A DNA stretch of 17,827 nt from JBBSUX01 sp038234045 (lineage in GTDB: Bacteria; Pseudomonadota; Gammaproteobacteria; Burkholderiales; Burkholderiaceae_C): positions 1 through 17,827 of the forward strand of contig JBBSUX010000038.1 in the NCBI GenBank assembly GCA_038234045.1. Direction: 5' to 3'. The notes under the pieces are model-generated. The model saw only the letters and a list, made by a program, of their open reading frames with translations. It was not told the origin of the DNA and did no database searches. The translations under genes were made by a program, and so were the position numbers. This document shows positions 1 to 7,577 of the stretch, piece by piece; the first letter of the stretch is position 1, and each line of letters opens with the position of its first letter.

Positions 1-818
1 AAGCGGGTGTCCGTCTGCCGAACCGTGTAAGCAAAGTTCCGGAAATCCAGAAACATCTGTGCATCGCGGTCCAGGTCATAAGCAGCAAGGGCTGATCTGA
101 CCGCCGCATCGACTTCGCCGAGCCGTTTGGGGCAGCTCAGGCGCGCCGACAGTTCCGACAGGCCCGTGGCGACCATCTGGTCGTCGTAAGTATCCGCAGC
201 GGCTCGGCCAGGCAGGTCGAAGCCGACAGTGTTCAAACCCTCGAACCGCCCATTGACACCCGGATGCGCGACGACATATGCCACCGGTACGCCACCAGCT
301 GTCAGCCCCGCGGGGGTGGCGGCTGCCCGGCGCAAGTTCAGGCACAGATCCAGACCGTTAAGCGTGGTGGCCGGGTTGTAGCTCGCTAAGGGAATGACGG
401 GTGACGGCGGGAGCGTGGGATGCAGCGTGTCCGAGAGCACCGCCAAATCATTGACGGGAGCACGGTAGACGCCATAGCGCATGGCGCCGAGCGCGCGGTC
501 TATCCCAAGCGCTCGCCACGGCACGAACCCTCTGCCGCCAGCGCTGCAGTTTTCAACCCCGTCGTCCGCGACAGCCGGGCACGGCAGGCGCGATCGGGTG
601 AGCGCAAAACCTTCCACAGCGGTCTGCACGGTCGAGAGCTGACGCACGATCGGCGCACCGCCCGAAACACTGCGCGCTGCTGGAACGAGCCGCCACACCA
701 GCAAACCTGCAACGCCTACCACCGCAAGCGATACCGCCAGCTCGACGAGCGAGAAGCCTTTGATCCGGCTCCCGCGAGCTGCTCGGCCTTTCAGGCAAGA
801 CAGACTGTGCCGCATCAT
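1..818 (-). CDS. Prepilin-like minor pilin, RLPCP family (3' end beyond window)
   Basis: The reading frame is open from 818 to the left edge (272 residues visible, no stop). It begins ATGATG, and its first ATG overlaps the TGA of the 787-residue gene upstream (ATGA, 815-818). A 21-residue basic leader ends in Gly21, followed by FSLVE (Glu at +5) and a hydrophobic helix to about residue 43: a class III prepilin peptidase site. The core matches the 787-residue protein: RLPCP at 77-81, ENC at 89-91, FVPWRALGID at 98-107, DLCLNL at 157-162, YDDQM at 211-215 and LSCP at 227-230. Cysteines 80, 91, 159 and 229 correspond to Cys82, 93, 179 and 263 of that protein. After the core it continues with a helical stretch (AAVRSALAAYDLDRDAQMF), so the missing part may also hold a stalk. 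Role inferred: minor pilin that initiates or caps the fibre. Certain as a gene; function from family only. Confidence 0.88.
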   Translation of the reverse strand, partial: MMRHSLSCLKGRAARGSRIKGFSLVELAVSLAVVGVAGLLVWRLVPAARSVSGGAPIVRQLSTVQTAVEGFALTRSRLPCPAVADDGVENCSAGGRGFVPWRALGIDRALGAMRYGVYRAPVNDLAVLSDTLHPTLPPSPVIPLASYNPATTLNGLDLCLNLRRAAATPAGLTAGGVPVAYVVAHPGVNGRFEGLNTVGFDLPGRAAADTYDDQMVATGLSELSARLSCPKRLGEVDAAVRSALAAYDLDRDAQMFLDFRNFAYTVRQTDTR

Positions 819-3178
819 TGCACCGCCCCACGCAATTCAAGTTGCTTGAGGATGGTCTCCGCACCTGTGAATACCGGATTGATGTCGCTGCCGTCGCCGC
901 CTGTCCCCGAACCGATCGCCAGCCCGGCAAGCGAGTCATAGGCGGATTTGGCGGAGGCCTCCTGCGTCACCGCTTGGTTGTAGTCGGACTGCGCAAGCTG
1001 CTGCTTGCCGGAGGAAGCACGCCATTTGAAAAACACACCCGTATTGGGTATCCAGCTATCACAAAGTCCCACGATGTTGCAGATGGGCGTGTCAAAGTAT
1101 GCGTTGAGCTTTATCTGGATGCGGCTGCGTCCGTCGTACCCGTAGGTCGTGCATTGATCGGGCTTGTCCTTTACCGGCACGCAACGGGTGTACTGCAGGT
1201 TGGGCGCGTTGAACGCGTTGACTGCGTTGGTCCGCGCGTTGGAATAACTGGTGTACGCGTCGTTGACGGCTTGCTGTGCGATGTTGACGTTGGCCTGTGC
1301 CGTAGCCACAGAGATGGGTAGTGCCGCCAGCTGCGCCTGCAAGGCATCACGTTGAGTTGTCAGGCCGTCCCGTTGTTTGACAAGCACCGCGCGCCGATCG
1401 GGATCGGCTTCAGCCGCGATCTGGTCATTGGTGGTGGAAATTTGCGTGTTCAGTACGGAAATTTGCGCGCTCAGCTGTGCCGCTTGCGCAGTGTTGTCGC
1501 CCGATGCGGGCGCGACATTGATGGCGTCAATGGCTTGCTGTATTTGCGCTGCACGCGCGGTGTCGCCGGCCGCCTGCGCAGCGGCGAGCTGGCTTTGCAG
1601 ATTCGCAAGTGTCTGGGCATTGGCATTGCCGGCTCCCGCATTCGCCGTATCAGTGGCCTGCTTCAGCACTTCTCGTGCCTTGTCGAGGTTGAGCTGTGCA
1701 GACACCCAGTCATTGGCGCGATCGCGTGCGGCGGTGAGGTACGAGTCCAGCGCCGTCGTACTCATGGTCCCTTTGGTGGGGGAGCCTGCATTGTTCGTGT
1801 CCGTGATGATCTGGTGTGCGGTGTCCAGCACTGTCTGCCACGTCCCGTCGTTCTGGATTGCGAGGCTCGCGAGATTGGCGTTGGCGGTGTCGAGGCGCCC
1901 CTTGGCGGCAGCGGTTTCTGTGATCCGCGTGTTCCATGTCACTTTGGATGAGGCGACCGCGGCAGAGATATCGATGTCCGCGGTCTGCACGGCGCCGGCC
2001 TGGATGGCGGCCGCCAGGGTGATACCGAAAGCCACCACGTTGGCGGCGATCGCGGCAACGTTCAGGCCAATAGCCACTGAGGCAGCAGCGATAGCGACCG
2101 AAGCGGCCGCCACGGACGCGGCTGCGTGCGGAATTTCCGCGCAACCCACCAGGACCACGCAGCTTGCGATCGCTGCTGCAAGCAGGGAGCTGGCGGTCGC
2201 CAGATAGCCGGATCCGGTTGCAATGGTCGCGGCCGAGCCCGCGATCTTGATGCCTCCTACGATAGCCTTGACGCCTGCCAGGCCCGTCAGAACGCTGGCG
2301 GACAGCAAGGTGCTTGTCTTCTGGGAATTGACTTCCTCCGTGACCTCGGTCGCCATCGACACGGTGTCGAGCGACGTGTTGAACCGGGGGCAATCCAAGG
2401 CCTGGGCCAATTCGTCGTAGGTCCGAACGTTGACGCGGTCGTCGTAATTGGACCTGTCATCCGTGCGGTCGGGGGCTTCGACGGTTCCGCCGTTGCCTTC
2501 ATTGCGGCCGTCAAGAAGATTGCCATCACCGTCCGCGTCGCGGGCGCCCGGATGCATCAATGCATAGGCAACGGCGAACCCGCTCGTCGTTTGCGCGTCA
2601 CCGGGCTGGACGGTCATTGCCCGCGCATCGGCCAGACTCTGACAAAAATCGGCGCTGGTACCCAATGCGTTCAACGAACGGTGGGCGCTGTAGAAATTGG
2701 GACCGGTCTTGTTGGAGGTGTCGAACGCGATAGGTTCGTAGCGCTTGTTGACGCCTGGGCTGGTAGGGTCCGATGAAGCTGCCAGGTCAACGGCGTGCCG
2801 CTGCACCAGATATCCCATCTGCGTGAAGCCAGTGCCGATGCTGGCTCCGTCCAGTCCGAGGGTGCGATAGGGGAGTTTTCCCTTCTGGACGCCAGCGGTG
2901 CAGTCTTCAAGTCCGGTGCCGCTGGAGTCGGGGCATGGCATCCGGTGGTGCGCTGAAACAAAGCCGGTGATGCTGCGATCGGCCTGCGCTACGCTGCGCA
3001 TCACGTCGTCGGCTGCGTCGGAGGGAAGGCGCGATCGAAGCGCCACAAAACCCGCCACCAAGGACCCAGCGATGAGGATGGTGAGGAGCATCACCTCGAG
3101 CAGGCCAAGGCCGCACTGCGCGGACCGACGATTTCTGCCCAGCGGAGACGAGTGAGAGATTAGTCGGCGGTTTGGCAT
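815..3178 (-). CDS. Giant prepilin-like protein: core domain, hydrophobic segment, helical stalk
   Basis: This protein has 787 residues, far longer than a usual pilin (about 130-300). The N-terminus has a basic leader, then Gly23 followed by LGLLE with Glu28 at +5 and a hydrophobic helix to about 46: a prepilin site with Leu rather than Phe/Met at +1. The core (about 48-265) is shared with the neighbouring 271-residue and left-edge prepilins: RMPCPD (79-84), EDC (91-93), KLPYRTLGLD (101-110), FC (178-179), DADGDG (214-219), NYDDRV (244-249), LDCP (261-264). Residues 291-400 are Gly/Ala-rich and hydrophobic; from 312 to 400 only Glu348 is acidic and no Lys/Arg occurs. Residues 401-660 look like long helices rich in Ala, Gln, Asn and Asp. 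A module at 661-720 has Cys666, 676, 700 and 706, and a helix follows. Its start overlaps the GspF-like stop (TGATG at 3178). It may be a tip adhesin or membrane-active tip protein; function unknown. Confidence 0.9.
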   Translation of the reverse strand: MPNRRLISHSSPLGRNRRSAQCGLGLLEVMLLTILIAGSLVAGFVALRSRLPSDAADDVMRSVAQADRSITGFVSAHHRMPCPDSSGTGLEDCTAGVQKGKLPYRTLGLDGASIGTGFTQMGYLVQRHAVDLAASSDPTSPGVNKRYEPIAFDTSNKTGPNFYSAHRSLNALGTSADFCQSLADARAMTVQPGDAQTTSGFAVAYALMHPGARDADGDGNLLDGRNEGNGGTVEAPDRTDDRSNYDDRVNVRTYDELAQALDCPRFNTSLDTVSMATEVTEEVNSQKTSTLLSASVLTGLAGVKAIVGGIKIAGSAATIATGSGYLATASSLLAAAIASCVVLVGCAEIPHAAASVAAASVAIAAASVAIGLNVAAIAANVVAFGITLAAAIQAGAVQTADIDISAAVASSKVTWNTRITETAAAKGRLDTANANLASLAIQNDGTWQTVLDTAHQIITDTNNAGSPTKGTMSTTALDSYLTAARDRANDWVSAQLNLDKAREVLKQATDTANAGAGNANAQTLANLQSQLAAAQAAGDTARAAQIQQAIDAINVAPASGDNTAQAAQLSAQISVLNTQISTTNDQIAAEADPDRRAVLVKQRDGLTTQRDALQAQLAALPISVATAQANVNIAQQAVNDAYTSYSNARTNAVNAFNAPNLQYTRCVPVKDKPDQCTTYGYDGRSRIQIKLNAYFDTPICNIVGLCDSWIPNTGVFFKWRASSGKQQLAQSDYNQAVTQEASAKSAYDSLAGLAIGSGTGGDGSDINPVFTGAETILKQLELRGAVQ

Positions 3179-4440
3179 CAGCGCCCACCCATCGAACTCT
3201 GTACCGACTGACGTACCAGGTCGTACACGGGCAGCAGCAGCGCGACGATGAGAAAAATGAACAGGCCGCCAGCCAGCAGGATGATGGCTGGTTTGATGAT
3301 TTCCGAAAGCGACCGGATCACGTTTTCCAGGCGCTTGCGATATTCCTGCGCAAGATGGGTGAGTTGCACGTCGAGACTGCCTGACTCTTCGCCCACAGCA
3401 ATCATCCGCACGGCCATTGGCGGAAACCCTCCGGTGCGCCGCATCGCGGAAGCGATTCCTTCACCGCGTGCCACGGCGTCACGCACTTTGATGAGGCGCC
3501 AGCGGTAGTAGCGGTCCCCGGTGGATCGCGCCAGGATGTCGAGGCTGCCGACGAAATCGATGCCGGCGCGCACCAGCAGTGCCAAGTGCTCTGATATGTG
3601 GGCCATGCCGGAGGCCGTCATCAGAACCCGGGCGATCGGCACGCGGTGCAGTGTCTCGTCCACCCAGCCGCGAACCTTGGGAAACCGGAAGAAACACCAG
3701 GCGACAACGGCTACCACCACAGCAAGTACCAGCAAAGTAGCGACCGCGTTGTTCACCACCAGATCTGAAAAAGCGACCAGATTCCGGGTGAGCGGCGGCA
3801 GTTTGGCGTTGAGCTGTCGGAACAGCAGCGCCATGTTGGGGACAACGTAGTAGATCCAGAAGGCCGCTACACCCAGAATGGTTGCGAAGACGAACGCCGG
3901 ATAGATCATTGCGGTTCGTATGTCGCGACGGATCGTCATGATCCGTTCCACATGCTCCGCCGACTCGGTCAACATCTCCGCAAGCTTTCCCGATTGGTCC
4001 CCGATGGCAATCAGGTTGCGGACCGTTTCGGGAAATACATGGGGCTGTCGGGCGAACGCCTCTGACATGCTCACTCCAGCGCGAAGGTCATACGCCATGC
4101 GCTTGGCGACATCGGTGATGGCATTGGTCGAAGTTTCGGCCGTTTCCTCGATGAGCGTTTTAAGCGCTGCACTCGCGGAAACGCCGGCCCTCAGCATCAG
4201 CCCCATATCGCGCAGGAATCCAGCAAGGTCTTCCGGCCGGACATGGGTTCTTGTGATTCGGGTAAAGAAATCTCCACCCAGAGAGAACACAGAGGGAACT
4301 CGCCAAAGGTTCAGCACCGTACCGTCCGTATCGGCTTCCAGCCGGATACGGGCAGACTGGTCACGCTCCACAGCCAGCCGCAAAACTCCCATCTTCAGGG
4401 CGCCATGCGGCAAAAGCACGCGATAGAGGTAGGTGCGCAT
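3178..4440 (-). CDS. GspF/PilC/MshG-type inner-membrane platform protein
   Basis: This 420-residue polytopic inner-membrane protein of the T2SSF family anchors the assembly ATPase and passes its motion to pilin subunits. Two copies of the family domain are visible, at about 71-202 and 281-404. Each has the usual LRAG(V/I) segment (83-87 and 290-294) and a GDQSGKL/GEESGSL motif (147-153, 350-356) ahead of a membrane span. Predicted transmembrane helices lie near 178-199, 229-251 and 384-405, as expected. The start lies 24 bp after the GspE-like stop, without a clear Shine-Dalgarno sequence; its stop overlaps the start of the giant prepilin (TGATG). Length and layout are normal for the family. 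Placement directly after the ATPase matches the MSHA order mshE-mshG. Confidence 0.95.
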   Translation of the reverse strand: MRTYLYRVLLPHGALKMGVLRLAVERDQSARIRLEADTDGTVLNLWRVPSVFSLGGDFFTRITRTHVRPEDLAGFLRDMGLMLRAGVSASAALKTLIEETAETSTNAITDVAKRMAYDLRAGVSMSEAFARQPHVFPETVRNLIAIGDQSGKLAEMLTESAEHVERIMTIRRDIRTAMIYPAFVFATILGVAAFWIYYVVPNMALLFRQLNAKLPPLTRNLVAFSDLVVNNAVATLLVLAVVVAVVAWCFFRFPKVRGWVDETLHRVPIARVLMTASGMAHISEHLALLVRAGIDFVGSLDILARSTGDRYYRWRLIKVRDAVARGEGIASAMRRTGGFPPMAVRMIAVGEESGSLDVQLTHLAQEYRKRLENVIRSLSEIIKPAIILLAGGLFIFLIVALLLPVYDLVRQSVQSSMGGR

Positions 4441-4464
4441 GGCGGTAGCTAGATGCGTGGTGCT

Positions 4465-6138
4465 TCAGTCGAGGCCCACCGCGCGTTCGATCTCGGCCAG
4501 CGTGGTCTGGCCTTCCAGAACGCGGTGGCGGGAAAGATCGAGGATGGGGCGCAAGCCGCCCCTCGTGGCGATCTCGCGCAGCGCACCCCGGGGCAGGTCG
4601 GCAGCGATGCCGTCGGCCAGCTCGCGTTGGACAATCAACAGCTCGTAAACAGGCAGGCGGCCAAGAAATCCGGTGCCTCGGCAATGCGTGCAACCCGCCC
4701 CATGGAACAGCTGCGGTACCGAGGCGAGCCCTAGCCATTGCTGTTCCTGCGGCGTGCAGTCGTGTTCGGTTCGGCAATGCTGGCAGATGCGGCGCACCAG
4801 ACGCTGGTTCAGCACGGCAACCAGGTTTTCGGCGATGGTTTCGCTGTCGGCACCCAGCAACTTGAGGCGGGGCACCACACCGAAGATACCGCCCACGTGC
4901 AGGGTCGACAGCACCAGATGTCCGGTCGAGGACGCATCCAGCGCGGCTCGCGCCGTTTCGGCGTCGCGGATTTCGCCAACGAGGATGATGTCCGGGTCGT
5001 GCCGGAGAAAGTGGCGCATCGCGGTAGAAAATTCGTAGCCCGCGCGACGATTGACTTCTGTCTGGCACGCGACCGGCACGCGGTATTCGACGGGATCTTC
5101 TACCGTCAACACATTGCGCTCCACGACGGGCTGCATGCGCAGCGCAGCATGCAGCGTGGTGCTTTTTCCCGAACCCGTGGGTCCCGTGATGAGAATCATG
5201 CCGTGCGGCCGAGCGAACACCTTGTCCATCAAGCGCACGTCTTCCGGCAGGAAACCAAGGTCTTCAAGCCGGTCGAGTTCACTGCGCTCCGGCAGGAGAC
5301 GCATCACCATGCGCTCACCCAACTCCGAGATCAGCGTGGAGACCCGCACCGTATATGCCGACTCAAGGACTTTGGCAGTGAAGCTGCCGTCTTGTGGCAG
5401 GCGCTGCTCGCTCGCATCCATGTCGGCCTGTAACTTCACATAGCTGATCAGCCGGTCGAGCGCCGGTGACAGCGCGAACATCGGGCGCATCACGCCATCG
5501 ATCCGCATCAGTACCGTACGACTGCGCGCTGTCGGGGCCAGATGTATGTCGGTAGCGCGTTCCCGCACTGCCAGATGCAGCAGGTGATCGAGCAGGCGCG
5601 CCGGGCTGTAGGCGCGATCCACATCCGACTCGAGCCGCCGAACTTCCGCCGCGATCAGCTTCTCCGGGGGGTGCTCCGAGAAATAGTAGTGCTGCTGGAT
5701 CGCCTGCGCTACTTTGTCGAACTCGCCCTGGAAAAAGCGCGGCGTCAGCCCGAGCCTCTTGTGAAGCAGCTCCGCCACCTGAGATGGAACCGCATCTCCC
5801 AGAACGACTTCCACAGCAGAACCGTCCCGGCGCAACGGCAAAAAGCCATTGCTTAGACAAATATTGCGGTTGAAAGCAGCGGCCACATCGGGCGAAGGCA
5901 CCGGCAGTTCTGAAAGATCGACAAACGGGATATTGCGCTGTATTGCCAGCGTTCGCGCAACGTCTTTGCCACTCGTAAAACCCAGCTCGATCAACAGCCG
6001 GCCAATCGGCGTTCCCTCGATCTTCTGCTTGTGCAGCACATAGTCGATCACGACGGGTGCAACGATGCTGGCCCGCACCAGCTGTTCGCCGAGCTTGGTT
6101 CCTAGTTGATCGTTTCCGGTGGTTATTGGGTGGGCCAT
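4465..6138 (-). CDS. GspE/PilB/MshE-type pilus assembly ATPase
   Basis: This 557-residue cytoplasmic hexameric ATPase powers pilin polymerisation. All catalytic motifs are present: Walker A GPTGSGKST (319-327), Asp box TVEDPVEY (345-352), Walker B DIILVGEIRD (383-392), and His box STGHLVLSTLH (404-414). The zinc-binding pairs CQHC (452-455) and CTHC (483-486) typify assembly rather than retraction ATPases. The N-terminus has two 24-residue motifs at 15-38 and 44-67, separated by exactly five residues. They follow the MshEN pattern xLGxxLVxx-IV...L..Q known to bind cyclic di-GMP, but the leading Arg is Lys15 and Pro44, and the first motif has Ser24 in place of Gly. Its start overlaps the AAA gene stop (TGATG at 6138). 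Biochemical role near certain; c-di-GMP binding is inference. Confidence 0.96.
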   Translation of the reverse strand: MAHPITTGNDQLGTKLGEQLVRASIVAPVVIDYVLHKQKIEGTPIGRLLIELGFTSGKDVARTLAIQRNIPFVDLSELPVPSPDVAAAFNRNICLSNGFLPLRRDGSAVEVVLGDAVPSQVAELLHKRLGLTPRFFQGEFDKVAQAIQQHYYFSEHPPEKLIAAEVRRLESDVDRAYSPARLLDHLLHLAVRERATDIHLAPTARSRTVLMRIDGVMRPMFALSPALDRLISYVKLQADMDASEQRLPQDGSFTAKVLESAYTVRVSTLISELGERMVMRLLPERSELDRLEDLGFLPEDVRLMDKVFARPHGMILITGPTGSGKSTTLHAALRMQPVVERNVLTVEDPVEYRVPVACQTEVNRRAGYEFSTAMRHFLRHDPDIILVGEIRDAETARAALDASSTGHLVLSTLHVGGIFGVVPRLKLLGADSETIAENLVAVLNQRLVRRICQHCRTEHDCTPQEQQWLGLASVPQLFHGAGCTHCRGTGFLGRLPVYELLIVQRELADGIAADLPRGALREIATRGGLRPILDLSRHRVLEGQTTLAEIERAVGLD

Positions 6139-7577
6139 CAGGATCGATCCAGCAGCATGAGGGTGAGTGCGTCGGGAGTGACGCTGATCGGCAGAGACCG
6201 GGCAGCCTGGAATTTCGCAAGGGCCGAAGCGGTCTTCGCTCCGTACAGGCCGTCGACTTCATCGACTTCCATCAAGCCGTGCCGTGTGAGGGAATGTTGC
6301 AAGGAGAGCACTGCGGCCGACGAGGCACTAGCAGGCGCCGCTTCGCGACCCGCGTCGCTGTGCCAGACGACCCATTGACGTCCGTCCTGACGTTCCCAAC
6401 AAAGACCGTCGACCGCGCCCAGTTCCTGCGCCGTGTGAGCCGACACCTCCTGCCGGCCGATGGCACCTTGGGCCTGCAAGCGCGACACACATTGGTCGCG
6501 TGCGGCCGCGGCTTTTATCTGTTGGTCCACGGGCTTTTCGGAAACCGCCTTTACAGGCTGAGTCGCTGGCACTTCGGCAATCTGGCGCTGCACGGGCAAA
6601 ACGGTCGCTGGGGCGACTGTTAGCACATTCGGGTGCGCGACGGGGCCGACATTGCTGCGGACCCATGACGCACCTGCCGCAACAGTGGCTACACCCAGAA
6701 TCGCAGCCAGCATCAAGGCAAATGGGCGCGAGCGGACGTACCCACGTCGGGCGTTGCTCCGCTGTATCGATACGTCATCAAGGGCAGTGCGAACCAACGC
6801 TGGATCGATCGTGAGCGAGCCTGTGGCGGACAGGCCGTACAGGCAACGATCCAGTACGAGATGAATGTGGCGGAGGTTGCCGCCGGTCGCTACGTGCAGC
6901 ACACGGGCGGCGCGCGTTTGCAGACCTATGCGGCCAGCGGCACCAGCTGCATTGGCACGAAAATCGAAATACCGCGAAACCTCGTGCAGTGAGAGCTCAC
7001 ATAGCCGGACATGCTTCACGATCCTGCTTTGCAACTGACGCAAGGAGGGCGCGGCCAGCGTGACTTCGAGCTCCGGCTGGCCGGCCAGCAGGATCTGGAG
7101 CAATTTTTCCTGCGCTGTTTCGAGGTTGCACAGCAGGCGCATCAACTCCAGGGAAGCCGGCTCGAGGTTCTGGGCGTCGTCCACGATGAGCAGGCAGGTA
7201 ATGCCTTCCCGATGGCGGTCCAGAAGAAACCGGTTCAGTCTGGAAAGGTCTTCATCCAGCGATCCACCGGGAGCGACACCAAAATCCCGAAGGATGGAAG
7301 CCAGCAGATCTGCGCCTTGCAGAAAAGTGTTCAGGACCAGCGCAGTACGCGTGTGTTCTGCCGATAGCGATTCCATCAGCCGGCGCACAAGCGTGCTCTT
7401 TCCGAGCCCTACTTCGCCGGTCAGTAGCATGAAGCCCTTTCGAACTTCGATGCAGTGCGAAAGCTCTGCCAGCTGCTCGTGCAGATGTTCGGTGAAAAAG
7501 TAGCACTCAGCGTCCGGCGTCGGCGGGAACGGGTTACGCACCAGGCCTAACTTCGCGTGCAACGCGGTAATGGCCAT
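6138..7577 (-). CDS. ExeA/GspA/MshM-like AAA ATPase with C-terminal peptidoglycan-binding domain
   Basis: This 479-residue protein begins with the typical GLVRNPFPPTPD segment of ExeA/MshM ATPases. Walker A is GEVGLGKST (54-62) and Walker B is CLLIVDDAQN (128-137), with a sensor-like LLAGQPEL (163-170). A single membrane helix lies at about 285-304, putting the ATPase in the cytoplasm and the remainder in the periplasm. Residues about 421-475 (LQHSLTRHG, VDGLYGAKTASALAKFQ) match the peptidoglycan_binding_1 fold. In type II secretion, ExeA/GspA binds peptidoglycan and helps insert the secretin through the wall; the same role is inferred here. Cys363 and Cys393 in the periplasmic linker could pair. 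Both ends overlap neighbours by TGATG. MSHA MshM lacks some of this tail, so the protein is closer in layout to GspA. Confidence 0.93.
   Translation of the reverse strand: MAITALHAKLGLVRNPFPPTPDAECYFFTEHLHEQLAELSHCIEVRKGFMLLTGEVGLGKSTLVRRLMESLSAEHTRTALVLNTFLQGADLLASILRDFGVAPGGSLDEDLSRLNRFLLDRHREGITCLLIVDDAQNLEPASLELMRLLCNLETAQEKLLQILLAGQPELEVTLAAPSLRQLQSRIVKHVRLCELSLHEVSRYFDFRANAAGAAGRIGLQTRAARVLHVATGGNLRHIHLVLDRCLYGLSATGSLTIDPALVRTALDDVSIQRSNARRGYVRSRPFALMLAAILGVATVAAGASWVRSNVGPVAHPNVLTVAPATVLPVQRQIAEVPATQPVKAVSEKPVDQQIKAAAARDQCVSRLQAQGAIGRQEVSAHTAQELGAVDGLCWERQDGRQWVVWHSDAGREAAPASASSAAVLSLQHSLTRHGLMEVDEVDGLYGAKTASALAKFQAARSLPISVTPDALTLMLLDRS

Noticed and set aside
76..345. Minus-strand frame of 89 codons
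   Set aside because: It is an alternative frame inside the left-edge prepilin, which has paralogue support in its own frame.
553..939. Minus-strand frame of 128 codons spanning the junction of the two left-end prepilins
   Set aside because: It crosses the ATGA junction in a different frame from both prepilins, which have clear prepilin sites and conserved cores.
1199..1978. Short tandem DNA repeats in the stalk-coding region
   Set aside because: The protein is low in complexity (Ala/Gln/Asn), but I see no exact DNA repeat unit; similarity is compositional and helical rather than a tandem array.
1377..2207. Plus-strand frame (276 codons) rich in Ala, Cys and Ser
   Set aside because: Antisense to the Ala-rich part of the giant prepilin; apparent hydrophobicity comes from the complementary GC-rich codons.
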